This document shows, piece after piece, positions 38,394-49,480 of a stretch of DNA of 64,000 bases. The notes under the pieces were generated by a model that had not been told where the DNA came from, ran no database searches, and saw only the letters and a program-made list of their open reading frames with translations. The stretch spans positions 36,120 through 100,119 of the forward strand of contig JACEEZ010011577.1 in the NCBI GenBank assembly GCA_016584305.1, in the 5' to 3' direction. This DNA comes from Chionoecetes opilio (Eukaryota; Arthropoda; Malacostraca; Decapoda; Majidae). A program made the translations under genes and the position numbers. Within the stretch, counting starts at the first letter, position 1; each line of letters starts with the position of its first letter.

Positions 38394-39030
38394 GTGAGTT
38401 TGATTCTTGTTTAATATTTCCACCCAAGGCTTTTTTTCGTTTCTTTTGTGTTAATATTTTTAGGCTTAATAAAATGCAGTGATGTTCATGGTTCATTTTC
38501 TGTTGTATATCTATATAACTACAAATACATAATAGACTATTTTATTTATATGAAAGCTCTTGCATTAATCTGAATGAACAGACCTATTTTGTAAGTATTT
38601 TTGTTATCGTCTTCTGTACTGTTTTTGTTTAATAACAAACCAAGGTGATAACACTGGTCGACCACCAAAAATGGGTCTGAGTTCAGTGTGTGTGGGTTGG
38701 AAAGCATTTTCGCTGTGATTTCAAAATGGCAGTGCTTGTTTCTCGAGCACGTATAGTTTTGAAAATATCGGGCATTTTAAATGTTAATAGCTATTATAGT
38801 CACGATATTACGTATAGATAATTATATTAATAATCGAAAAAATCCCCCTACGTTAATATAAGTACGCTTATTTAAATTATGGTGGGCCTGTGGGCTTTAT
38901 TAGGACCTAAGTACATATACTGGCAAAAAATTATACTTAATTATGTTACAAAGATATCCTTTTTTTTTTTTTGAAAAAGTGCCTACATAGCCCATGGTAA
39001 TATCCGAAAAAATATGCCAAAATCACAGTA
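38394..39030. other. No gene recognised
   Basis: AT-rich interior of the Harbinger element; probably the intron after MADF exon 1. Confidence 0.4.
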
Positions 39031-39039
39031 ATTTGACTT

Positions 39040-39042
39040 TTA

Positions 39043-39088
<46 letters not shown>

Positions 39089-39165
39089 TATATACTATAT
39101 ATATATTATTATATACTATATATATATATAATATTATATCTATATAATATATATATATATATGTT
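39040..39165. repeat. (TA)n microsatellite
   Basis: About 120 bp of TA repeat. The minus-strand Ile/Tyr-rich frame is an artefact. Confidence 0.95.
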
Positions 39166-39929
39166 GGAAACACAAACTTCGAGATTTTTTTTGAGAGAAA
39201 GATGCGCAGTTGAAGAACAGTCAGATCTAGACTGTTCTCAGGAGAACAGTCAAGATCTCAAAATTGGTATTAAATATACATATGATCAAAACTCTATAAA
39301 CACACAAAAGTACTCACCCTGCTCCATACTACATTCAGAAGTGTTTCTCGTAGTTTGCTCTTTCGTTTGTAGGACGCAAAGCTACTTTCACGTTGTAGCG
39401 TCAGCAATAGTCCCCTATCATGTTGGTACTGATCGTCCTTGGTATTGGGTTCCATGGTGGAAGTTCCTGTGGAAACGTTTCCCCCTGCTCATCACTGACC
39501 GCGCCAAGGATTCTGTTGGGAAGAAATCAAGATGTGAATGGAAAAAATGGATTTTGAGTGACATCCGAGCCACCAAGCGGCATGGTAACTCTTCAACATG
39601 TCATTTACAAGTTCCTCATAATTCGATGCCTCGAACATTACCTTACGGTAGTTCTTATACCAGCAAAAAAAGGTCTGCCAAGCAGCTTTTCAGGGCAGTA
39701 AACTCTTTACAAAGTCATATCATTGAGTGTTGACGAATTTGAGGGCATTGAAAAACACTGCCTTTACTTTGGCGTCAGATACAGTGCGTGCAAACTTTGC
39801 TAACAAATACTGAAAGCCAGCACCATTTTGATACTATGCCTTCACAAAAATTTTTCATAACACTAGTTCAGATGCAATGGAGGTAAGTACACCTTCTTCA
39901 CTGTCAACAAGAGGTTTTGTTTTTTTTTT

Positions 39930-39963
<34 letters not shown>

Positions 39964-41060
39964 TACAGTGAACCTGCCAGGTGAGTCTTTTCGGTCGTGC
40001 TGGCCATTCCTTTTGTTTGTAATGTTTGCTGTCCGCTCTAGAGTCCCAACAAACAAAGAAAACACATGTTGCTTTAGTGATAACCTACTGTGAGTCATAG
40101 AAAGAAGAAAGGAAGATTACCTCCAGTCCCCCACACAGATTCCACTGATGTTCTTCATATTTACCAGCAGATAACAACGTCTTCATAGTTCATAAGTTTC
40201 ACTCATTTCATGGCCATGCACAATTGGAACACTCGGACGCTTATTTCACTTATGCAGAGAACGGGCCTTCAGCGTTGTGTGGTGTTTTTTCTGAATCTAG
40301 AAACAGCCGCACTCACTCTTATCATAAGTGTGAGACTCACAAAGTGTTCCATGAGTTTCGGCAAATCAAAGCAGTTTAACAGAGCTGTGTCCATCTGGAA
40401 AGAAGCTTGAAAGTTTCTTAGGTCTACGACGAAACGTGGTGGATGAGAACTCCTCTTGTAGCAAATTCATTCCTTAAGACGCGATCCAAGGACTTCACTT
40501 TTCTCCTTGGGTAGATCTAGGTCCTAGCAAGGATCATGTAGCATTTCTCTGACTGATTGAATTTGGGCTCTGTTGTCTGCATTTCTTGAAAGTCTGTATT
40601 CATGGGCTATCCTCCCTCGTTCAGAATCTGTTCACTTATAGACTTGCAATTGGAACATTTGAACTGGGATTCAGGACCATCGTGTGGCACAGGCTGATGC
40701 ATGAAAGGTACGTCAGGATACCTGATTTAGCTCCGTCGTTTTACTGAATATCCTTTGATGTTAGGAGGCAGAAAGTAGCAGTCAGTTACTGTGATCCTTT
40801 TCGTACGCGAAAACCATTTGTTTTCTTTTTCGGATGCCAAATGCCATGCTGATGGCCGTTTGCACGCATCCATTCATTCAAGTGGTTCACACAGGGTTGC
40901 ATGCTACGTGAGGGCCCACTTCTATCTTGAATCAACACCTCTCGTATACGGCACTGGAGGTAATGAGATAGCTGCTTTACCATTCTTCTGTAAGAGGTTT
41001 CTCAGACCTGTCAGGGGTAAAAAATTCCACATATGTAACAAAAACTGTCCGATGCATTCA
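39161..41060 (-). pseudogene. Repetitive arthropod gene family with N-terminal SDSFCYICG motif, broken
   Basis: Minus strand, right to left: SDSFCYICGIFYP (41040-41000, a CxxC pair likely binding zinc), NEWMRANGHQHGIWHPKK (40880), YPDVPFMHQPVPHDGPE (40720-40680), LGSRLKE (40490), DLPKLMEHF (40350) and HSHLDFFP with RGKRFHRN and YQGR (39480-39400). I recognise this order from uncharacterised proteins present in many copies in arthropod genomes. Their mobility is assumed but the mechanism is unknown to me. Many stops and shifts. Confidence 0.55.
39914..39960 (+). repeat. Poly-T tract
   Basis: Over 40 bp of almost pure T inside the preceding gene remnant. It could be a poly(A) tail on the minus strand or a slippage expansion. 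Confidence 0.8.
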
Positions 41061-41825
41061 CACAGTTACGGCGCTCCATTCACAGGCCGGTACAAATGGT
41101 ACTATATACGGTAAACCAACTAAATTAGGACTCCACTAAATCAAAACACATCCATCTGACAAAGAAAAATAAAATGTTAAGCATATGTCAATAGTGTAAC
41201 GATCAGTAGGTAAAAATTACTACACAGCATGCAACCCCTCGCCAATTACGCAGCTTGCACACCCTCCCCTGCTCACTGCACCAACCACAATGAATCAAAA
41301 ACACTGCAACTGCCCTAAATGGGCTTGAGAAAGAAAAGATAAGAGATTTAAAATGAAAACATTTGTGAAACCTATTTCTGCTGGATTTTACCCATATTTT
41401 TCATGAATGCGTCTCTGGTCTTCCAAAAAACTGGACGTGATTAAGAGTTACTAATTGAACATAGATTCGAGTTACACGACCAGCCGCGTCAGACGCCCCT
41501 TTTCGATCCGTTACCTATACTCAACGCTTTCCATTTAGTCCCAGAACCGCCATCTTATTCTGTTTCGATCTGTGTGTTTTCGAGCAGACGCTTCTTCCCC
41601 CCCGCCCCTCCCCCCCTGCCACACACACGTTTTAGTTATCACACACACACACGCCGGATTGCCGGCTGTCTCTCCGCGTATACTCAACCGATACGCGCAC
41701 ACCTAGGCTCTGTCGCACACACACGCCACATGTCAACCCTATGACCTCCATACTTTTATAGTACCGTTATTTTTATTTATATGTTTTATATTATATTTAT
41801 ATATTTTATTCATATATTTTATTTA
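41061..41825. other. No gene recognised
   Basis: Includes a C-rich and CA-rich patch at 41590-41720 and AT-rich sequence before the Helitron. Confidence 0.4.
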
Positions 41826-41848
41826 TCTATAATAATATAAGCGAAAGT

Positions 41849-41852
41849 GTGT

Positions 41853-41901
<49 letters not shown>
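41849..41901 (+). repeat. (GT)n inside the Helitron 5' end
   Basis: GT repeat beginning about 20 bp after the TC terminus. Confidence 0.9.
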
Positions 41902-41902
<1 letters not shown>

Positions 41903-42089
41903 TATAGGTTCCGCCCCCCGTGGCGGAATCCCATCATATGGCACAGTTTTGAAACCAGGTTGACCTGGGGAAGGTTTTAAGCCCACTTATGAGATGATCC
42001 GATCACTTTTCTTTTTTTATATTTTTAGTAGCCTATTAGCGAGAATTGTGAGAAAAAAAAGTGGGTTGCGAGAATTGAGGAAACCTTGA

Positions 42090-42360
42090 TGTAGGGTGAT
42101 GGGTAATGGGTGAGTGAATGGGTGGGGTGATGGGTAATGGGTGTGGGGTGATGGGTGAGTGAATGGGTGGGGGGTGATGGGTTGGGGGTGATGGGTGATG
42201 GGTGAGGGAATAGGTGGGGGGTGATGGGTAATGGGTGTGTGGTGATTGGTAATAGGTGAGTGAATGGGTGGGGGATGATGGGTAATGGGTGAGTGAATGG
42301 GTGGGGGGTGATGGGTAACGGGTGAGTGAATGGGTTGGGGGTGATGTGAATGGGTTGGCG
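42090..42360 (+). repeat. Minisatellite of gggtgatgggtgagtgaatg units
   Basis: Variable 20-30 bp units of gggtgatgggta and gtgagtgaatgggtgg. The minus-strand His/Pro-rich frame is an artefact of it. Confidence 0.9.
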
Positions 42361-42544
42361 TTAATGCATACATTTCTACATCCATGATTTCAGGAAAGTT
42401 AGAAGGGGCTATCTGGAGTCTGTGTTTGGTGGGCCAAAGGCCCACCAAACACAGGTGGTGGGCCGAAGGCCCACCAATAGCCCTCCGCAGGAGCTAGCCA
42501 AAAAGTCCGCCCGGAGGGCGGCTTTGCGGCTAGTATTTTATATA

Positions 42545-42784
42545 TTTGATTAACAACCTTCTCCTTCTACTCAATTTGCTCAATGCCATTTTCTAGCGAC
42601 ATGGGACACTTCATGGGACACTTTCGCCACGTGACTGGTAAAAAAATAAGCTGTCTCGTTGAAAATCGCATAGACACAGACGCTCGAAGCAAAATAGTAC
42701 ACCCTTTATTATCGTGCAGCGATAATCGTTGAACAATCATCGTAGAGCGATTATCGTGATAATCGCACCGAGCAAAACGTACCT
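42545..42784 (+). repeat. 3' terminal segment of Harbinger copy B
   Basis: Same orientation as and closely similar to 37755-37991, including cccgtgactggta-like and agtacacccttta words. Ends in the TIR cgcaccgagcaaaacgtacct. Confidence 0.75.
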
Positions 42785-42788
42785 TTAG

Positions 42789-43598
42789 CGCGAAACGTTG
42801 TTGACGTGCTAAATCCTGGAAACCCCACCATTCATCTCTCTGATTTCACTGGTTTTACAACTTAACTACTGCCTGATACATGTTACAGGCAACATTGAGG
42901 CACTAGCTTTCCATGATAATAGTTACAAGTACCTAATAATAGTTACTCACAACCTTAAAATATCCACGTCAAACAGTATGGTTCTTATGGTAGGCTACCT
43001 AGAACTGTCGCTGATACGAACTATCGCCGCAGTTCCTATCTTATCTTAACTGTATCTTATCAGGTATAATTATTATCTTTTGTCTGGATATCCACCTGTG
43101 CATCTAAGTACTTTCATAAAATAATAAGTGTCTCAGAGTACCCTATAACATGTTTCAGGGCAGCAGTAAAGCTGTAAAACATGCAAATCAAGGAATATAC
43201 TTAGGTAACTTACGAGATGGTTAAACTTTTTCTTTTTAATTTGCATGTTTTACAGCATTACTGCTGCCCTGAAACATGTTACAGGGTACTGAGACACTCA
43301 TTATTATTTTAAGAGTAGTACGTTAGAGGCACTGGTATCCAGACAAAGGATACTAATTATACCCGATAAGAACCACACAGTACTCCTGTTCCCACAACCT
43401 GACTGAATCAGACTGATTCACTTTTACTTTTTTGCGTGCTTTTGAGTAACTATTATTACTTGTAACTATTCTCATGGAAAGCTAGTGCCTCAATGTTGCC
43501 TGTAACATGTATCAGGGCAGCAGTTAAGCTGTAAAACCAGTGAAATCAGAGAGATGAATGGTGGAGTCTCCAGGAATTCGCGCGTCAACAACATTTAG
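42789..43598. mobile_element. Foldback (palindromic) element of 0.8 kb
   Basis: Two arms of about 390 bp are inverse copies. gttgttgacgtgctaaatcc at 42797 pairs with the inverse at 43565-43598, and the match continues to within about 20 bp of the centre at about 43220 (gcatgttttacagc and partner). No coding potential. The left arm directly abuts the TTA of Harbinger copy B. Confidence 0.85.
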
Positions 43599-43664
43599 CA
43601 TAACACCGGTAATGAAGGCTTAATCATCAACAATATTTGTGCGAAAATATTGCCACCGAACTTA

Positions 43665-43847
43665 AGGCGTTTTCTGCGGGGATCCTGATTGCAACCGAAA
43701 ATTTTTTGGTTGCTCAAATTTCGATCCCTGTTCAACCATCCGGGGAAGATGATTGGCCCGACCCGCAATCATTTGTTGTTGTTGTTGTGACCGTTTGCAA
43801 CCGAAAATTTTCCGATTGCAACCAAAAATCCCCCGCAGAAAACACCT
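43665..43847. mobile_element. Harbinger-type MITE, 183 bp
   Basis: Ends AGGCGTTTTCTGCGG and, inverse, AGGTGTTTTCTGCGG, flanked by TTA at 43662-43664 and 43848-43850. Internal gcaaccgaaaatttt words in both orientations. Confidence 0.85.
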
Positions 43848-43850
43848 TTA

Positions 43851-44340
43851 GAAAGAACTTGTCCTTGTTATACGTAAGTCGTTATTAGCTACTATATTAA
43901 CTGTCATATATTGCTATAGCCATCATTCAACAGCTATAACTTTTATACCCTAGATACGACCGATAAGGAGCCAGATATCATAAAACATTAAAAAAAAAGT
44001 TCATATGTACGAACTTACCGGATACGTGTTGTTGTTGTTGTTGTTGTTTGTTTGAGGGCTGCGAGGATCCCTTGGGGAACACTATGAGCCCTGGTGATGT
44101 CCTATGATGCTATCACAGGCGCGGTAGTTGACCTGTTTTCCTCAGGAAGGCACAGGTGAGGCGGATGACAGCGTGTTGCCGGGAGAGGGGACTGCTAGCC
44201 GCCGCCAGCAGGGTGGGCAGGTCAAAAGGACGGTGGTGACGTTCAGGGCGAAGAGTTGAGACTGTAGCACTACACGATGGGAGTGGAAGCGCGGGAACTA
44301 CAACAGAAAGTGTTAAATAGTCTCAGAGACGTTTCTGCAT
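43851..44340. other. No gene recognised; short (TTG)n at 44027-44050
   Basis: 44050-44270 is G+C richer without a recognised frame. Confidence 0.4.
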
Positions 44341-44344
44341 CAGG

Positions 44345-45255
44345 GACAGACGTAGGGATTGCACCGGTATCCGGTATACTGAAATACCGGTTTTTAGCAC
44401 CATTTTTACCGGTATTACCGATATATTTATTTTCCGGTATACCGGTATCGGTATTAGTATTGCATCGTATACCGTATCGGTATATTATTTGTCGGTATAG
44501 ACTACCTAGTGAACTCGATCTGTCATCTGGTGGCCGTCTGGGAACTACACGCGGAGCTAGAATGTCGTGTCTCGGGGTGTCGGCTCGACTTATTTTCTAT
44601 TATTCCCTACCAAACCAGCTACAATTAAGTGTTGTCATGGTTAACATAGGCTTATGCCAAATGGAAATATACGAGTTTTAATTATCATGGCGTATAATGA
44701 GGATTGTTGGCAAAATAGAAGCATTCGATCACAGGTGTCCTACAACTTCTACAAAAAACTGTAAAGGAATGCTTCAAGGGGGTGCATGAAAAAAGGTAAA
44801 ATTTTACCCTTTTCTTTGCATAATGGAGGTAAATTAACCATCACCCGCCTTGAAGATTCTTTTCAGTATTTAGAAAGTTGTAGGACACCGTGACGAAAGC
44901 TTTTATTTTTGCCAAAAATCCTTTATTATAACGCCCTGAAAATGTAAAAAATCGAATTTCCATTTTCATAAACCATGTTGCCATGAAACACCCTTTAATT
45001 TTTACGGTTTGGTAGGGGAAAATAGAAAACAAGCTGCCCACACCCCGAGACCCACATTTCCCCTAGCTCCCGTGTAGTTCCCAGCGGGCCCCCAATGACA
45101 GATCGGTCATAGGGGAGTCTATTGGATTTTGGTATTTTTGTTTTTTCTCTCTTATTTTTTTTCGAAAAAGACTCCGACTAGATAAAAACCAAGAAATGCT
45201 AGTGACTACTCCCCCCTGCCGGAAAGATGGTAGCGTAACGTTCATGGGGTCAGAG
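44345..45255 (+). repeat. CGGTAT-rich repeat split by a nested MITE
   Basis: 44345-44498 and 45121-45255 together match 34097-34370 in order (gtcggtat joins attggatt). The piece between is the nested element 44499-45120. Confidence 0.7.
44499..45120. mobile_element. Nested MITE, 622 bp
   Basis: Ends AGACTACC and, inverse, AGACTCCC. The inverted arms extend about 120 bp (gggaactacacg, tctcggggtgt and ttttctatt words in both). Comparison with the unoccupied copy at 34.2 kb shows a 2-bp duplication (AT or TA), as in mariner-like insertion. The left arm also carries an apparent coding-like frame, an artefact. Confidence 0.75.
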
Positions 45256-45274
45256 CATGGCTAGTAAAGGCAGG

Positions 45275-45400
45275 TCACACGAGCAAATATTTTCCGGCAT
45301 CTTTTGGTATTTTTGTCCCAAAAAGATGCCCGTACTTGGTGGCAAAAGGTGCGCGTGTGTCACACGGCATTTCGGCTAGAGCATCTTCTACCAGTAGCTA
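45275..45400 (+). mobile_element. MITE end, AGGCCATGTCACACGAGC family, copy 2
   Basis: aggcaggtcacacgagcaaa, then atattttccggcatctttt, the inverse of 27770-27906. Other end not found. Confidence 0.6.
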
Positions 45401-45809
45401 GAGCTTATTCTTCTATCTTAGGATACTCTGCTTCTACTGGCATCTATTTAAAAGTCCTGTCCCTCTTCAATTTCCCTAGATAACCATAAATAAACCTTAC
45501 TTGAATTCCTAAATCAAGTAAAATTAACACTTCATATTATCCCATTTCTATAATACAAAACACCAGTCAAAATTACATGACTAGTAAATTGCAGTTTTTC
45601 AACATTTTCCGCCATAACTTCTCACAACAACCAAAAACAGAGCTAGTCTAAATCATGCGTTAAAAAAATCTGAAAGACGCATGTACCATATCATACACGT
45701 GTTGTTGTAATTATTAGGAGAGTATAAACCTATCTATTCCTCTACCTACTCTACCAACACTTATTTTCCTACCCTCATCTTTATTTTTTCCTCTAATCTA
45801 CACATATTA
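45401..45809. other. No gene recognised
   Basis: AT-rich, unremarkable. Confidence 0.4.
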
Positions 45810-46251
45810 AGGCCTCTCTTCCATTTGTGACCAAGTTCGCATGAAAATAGTTCTTTCAGTACAGGTTGGTGCAGTTTCCTGGTTCTGGGTAGAGTGTCGC
45901 AAAAATGGAACGCAAAGAACACGTCTTCTGTTTCCAAAACTCAGTGGTGAGGAAAGAGAGCGAGAGAGAGAGGAGACGAGACGAGATGAGAAGAGAGAGC
46001 GAGAGAGAGAGAAGATCGATGTAGAGGAGAGAGAGAGAGTAGGGAGAGAAGAGAGAAGAAAAGAGAGGAGGAGCAGAGACGAGAGAGAGAGGAGAGAGAG
46101 ACGATGAGAGAGGAGAGAAGAGAGACGGAGAGAGAGGGAGAGAGAGAGGAGAGGAGAGAGAGAGAGAGCGAGAGCGAGCGAGCGAGAGAGAGAGAGAGAG
46201 AGAGGATGAGATGAGAGAGAGCGAAGAGAGAGAGAGAGAGGCGAGAGAGAG

Positions 46252-46291
<40 letters not shown>

Positions 46292-46767
46292 TGAGAGAGA
46301 CCGAGAGAGAGGGGAGAGAGCAGAGAGATGGGAGGTGGAGAGAGAGCGAGAGAGAGGAGGAGAGAGAGAGAGAGAGAGGAGAGAGGAGAGCGAGAGAGAG
46401 ACTTAAACGTGGTAACTCTGCTAGCTGTTAATGTGAAGGGATCATATCAAGTTAAGATTGCGGGACAGGTTCTCCACAGGGGCCCCTTAATGTAGGCTTT
46501 TCTGTCTGACATCCTCTTCCGACTAGTGCATCGGAGAAGGGAAAAACCTTCCGCTAAGAGAAATAGGGCCCAAGGCGACCAGTTGTTATGAACTGAAAAC
46601 TTACCCATTTTACCCACCCGGTGGATGTGGGTAGAGAAAATTCAAGGGTTTTTGCTGAAGGTCCTCGCGCGTTCGCCTGGGACCCAGGGTTTTTCGTGCG
46701 CACATGAACGCCTGAATTCTTGGGTTCCGTGAATTGGTCTTGAAATCCGCCAAATGGAAGAGGCCAC
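45810..46767. mobile_element. MITE with ends AGGCCTCTTCCATTTG, copy B
   Basis: Left end aggcctctcttccatttg after TTA (45807-45809). The right end is the inverse of the ccatttg...ggcc word, followed by TTA at 46768-46770. The interior is a 440-bp interrupted GA array (45955-46400). 46420-46750 is the inverse of 6850-7180 of copy A. Confidence 0.75.
45955..46400 (+). repeat. Interrupted (GA)n array
   Basis: GA repeat with frequent single-base changes, the counterpart of the CT array in copy A. Here the CGTTATC interruptions are not seen. Confidence 0.9.
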
Positions 46768-46770
46768 TTA

Positions 46771-47190
46771 CTATTACTCTACAAAAAGTATCACAGCTAT
46801 ATGCCCTATAATACAGCACTTATTTTCCCTAAACCTATCTTAGAGACACTTGACCATCAAAGATGGATGCCTTACCTTTATACATGAAATGTGTGTTCAT
46901 ACAAGTCTTGCGTGGTGTCGGCTGCCCAAATCTAATGACGTCGTTCAGACTTACAGATTTGTTAGTGCATCTGTCAAAGGACGTCCACTTCTGCTGTTTG
47001 TGACATTGGGAAAGACGTGTGCTCGCGAGGCAAAAGATTCAGAGGGCCAATTCTTTTGGCGGGATGAGTGAGCCGGTTGGTGCCACAATTTATTGATGGG
47101 CTTTGGAAGTATTTAAAAAGCCTATTGTTGGTGTCACGCTACAGAGCTAGTGCACTAAAGCTATTAAGATGGGAAAGATCGCACACCCAG
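46771..47190. other. No gene recognised
   Basis: A 73-codon frame at 46850-47071 shows no known motif. Confidence 0.35.
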
Positions 47191-47479
47191 GGTTAACCCT
47201 GGGTTATACTGGCAACCCTAATCCCCAAATCGGTTAATCAACCAGGCTACACTCAGCTCTGAAAGAAAAAGAACACACAGTCCTGGCAACGCGTGCCAAC
47301 CCCGTCCGAGGCAGTGGCCCGCCAGCCATGGCTGGCACATCATAACCTCCCAATAACCACCCAGGGGAGAGGGGGTCTGAAAACTTCGTGGGAAGGAAGT
47401 GGTGGGAGCCGAGGCCGTGCACTAGCTCGCCGGGACCCTCCAAAAATGGCTTTCATACTTCAAGCCGTCATTTAGTCCC

Positions 47480-48380
47480 TTAGAGATAGGGCACTAAGCT
47501 ATCTGCACTTGGAGACGGGGCAAGAAGCCCCCGTACCACGCGGAGAGTCAAAAGAGCAACGCACAAGACAAAACGATACACAATAGTATAACCTCCCAGA
47601 GTCAAGCGGAGAACGTCAAGGGGGCCGGCGTCCACCAAACCAGCCCCTCCGGGACGGAGCGAGTCCCAGGGCAAAACACGGGAGTCCACGAGGAGTGGGA
47701 CAGGATAAGAGCCACGAAGCCACGACGGCCGTACCCCACTTTCCCCTTTCCGTAACCTCTCCAAGGAATGGAGTGCGGAGGAATGGGCCAGAGACGCAGC
47801 AAACACCCCGGACGTCATGGGCGCGAGGGGCGTAGACCAGGATCCGCGACCGATGACGCCCTTGAGCCGGGCGGCAATCCCCCTGGTGGTGAGGGCGACG
47901 ACCAGTGACAGGATCGAGGGGAAACAAGAGAACTGCGGCACACGCCCAGGGCTGGGAAGGCATCCAGGTAAAACCGTGAGCGCGAAACCGGGCACAAGGG
48001 GTGTGCGGCGCACGTCCACAGCAGACCCAAGCGGAAAACGACGGACACGGTTGGAGACGGGGTCCTCCAGCCGTTCTTACCCGCCCCTGGCGCGAGAGGA
48101 GAGGGAGGACAGCGGAGCTGTCCCGCGAGAAGGTCTGTCCACGGGGGGAAACGGTGTCAGCGACCTCAGCTGAGAAGGCATCCGAAAACCCCAGTACGGC
48201 CAGGGGCCACCAGAACAAGGGCCTTCTGATAGGAGGCGAGGTCCGGCAGCGTGGACCTAAACTGGTCGCCTGAAGGAACCGAAGAACTTCTCCAGGACCA
48301 GAAGGGGCCAGGAACGACGGGGGGGGGGTTTTGGTGGAAACAAACCCCTCGTCAACAGGGTCATCAGAACGGCCGGTCAA
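47480..48380 (-). pseudogene. DIRS-like tyrosine recombinase fragment
   Basis: Minus frames 48380-47616 and 48019-47480 overlap and complement each other. PGEVLRFLQAT begins the domain, and APRAHDVRG (His codon at 47817-47819) matches the conserved HxxR box of the recombinase. It is followed by a SLEEV-type helix in a shifted frame (HSLERLRKGES) and a probable catalytic Tyr region near 47740-47700. Confidence 0.65.
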
Positions 48381-49129
48381 GGGACCAAACCCAGCCGTAT
48401 TTGAGGGGGGTCAGCAGGGTCCCCGGTGAGTGGAGAGAGAGCGGAGGACCTCCCACGGTTCAGGGCAGGCAGGAGAGGAAATCCAGGAAAACTCGATTCA
48501 GAGACCGTCGCGGAGAACATGAGTTTGAGGCAACGACTGCCAACGGCCTTCCAGTGAGGACTGATTACTGTCTCGTAGAGACTGGGGCGGCGACGAAGTG
48601 CCGCCAAACAAACATGTCCTTCCGCTACCGGTGCCGAGACCGTCCGACGGAGGAGAGGTACGGAGAAAGAAACTCCAGGCGTGTAGCTTCAAGTGTGGAA
48701 AAGAAAGCCTGGCCGGGAGCAACCACAAAGCGAGGGCCCCTAGAGGATAAATGGAGGGACACCAAGCCTTCAGTTCGGAGTAAAAAAACGGGTGCGCGGC
48801 CAGAGAGGAGCCACCAATGGTCACCTGCCCCTTAGGAACGCAGCTTGTGAATACCTTCAGGAGGAAACTAGTGAAGGGAGCGGAAACAGGTAAACATGGC
48901 GCCCCTGTTCCAGTCTTCGTGAGGCGCCGGGCCTCCCGCAGCATTATGGTTACCCCTCGTCAAAAGGCCTGTTGTAGTGGGCAGAGCGGCGGGACGCGAA
49001 GAGGACACCTCCGGAGTGCCCCACCGCGCCAGAGAGCCGCAAGCGCTTCGGGCGAAGCTGCCACTCCACTGACGAGCCCCGGAAGCAGACATGGCGTCGG
49101 CCCACTATCGCCACTCCCGGCAGGAAACT

Positions 49130-49480
49130 TCAGACAGGATGAGGTGGAAATTGGGCCCGCCAGCCGAAGATCGTCGAAAGGGACAACAGAAGGGCGGATT
49201 TGATGGTCCCTTGGCGGGGAGCAGTGGACCTGCGACCATGTTGTCCATCGAGAAGCAGAGAGCCGTCCCCTCTGGTATCGGGGTTTGATCGGAGGAAGAG
49301 AAGAGGATACCAGCCGACCCTTGACGTGATGTGGAGTATGCGCTCCTTCCCCGGACCCAACCACCGCCGAAACCCTGCTGGCCGTCGGAGATTGGTTATG
49401 CAACACCCGCACGTCCGACGCATCCGACATCACCGAAGGGACCGTAAGGGGGCTGGTGGCAGACACCCGGTCCACGCGGA
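49130..49480 (-). pseudogene. DIRS-like RNase H fragment
   Basis: MSDASDV (first catalytic Asp region, about 49445), AGFRRWLG, then RQGTIKSALLLSLSTIFGW, the phrase that in intact relatives reads as N-RQG-TRS-LL-L. Two frames are needed. Confidence 0.65.

Larger units (their letters stand above)
41826..42533 (+). mobile_element. Nonautonomous Helitron
   Basis: 5' end TCTATAATAATATAAGCGAA immediately after a host A; 3' end CTAG immediately before a host T. A hairpin (CCGCCC gga GGGCGG, 42507-42521) lies eight bases before CTAG. These are the standard Helitron signatures (5' TC, 3' CTRR with subterminal hairpin, A-T insertion site). It has no Rep/helicase. The interior holds a GT array, a 25-bp-type minisatellite and strong hairpins. 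Confidence 0.85.
37995..42784. mobile_element. PIF/Harbinger element, copy B (4.8 kb, with insertions)
   Basis: Left end AGGTAGGGTTTTGCTCGGTG at 37995; the right end is the inverse of AGGTACGTTTTGCTCGGTGC closing at 42784. TTA flanks both sides (37992-37994 and 42785-42787), the Harbinger target-site duplication. It contains MADF exon 1 at 38238. The rest of its coding region has been replaced or interrupted by a repetitive gene family (39161-41060) and a Helitron (41826-42533). Confidence 0.75.

Noticed and set aside
39914..39960. Poly-T as the poly(A) tail of a processed retrocopy
   Set aside because: It interrupts the middle of the gene remnant instead of marking its end, and no duplication flanks it.
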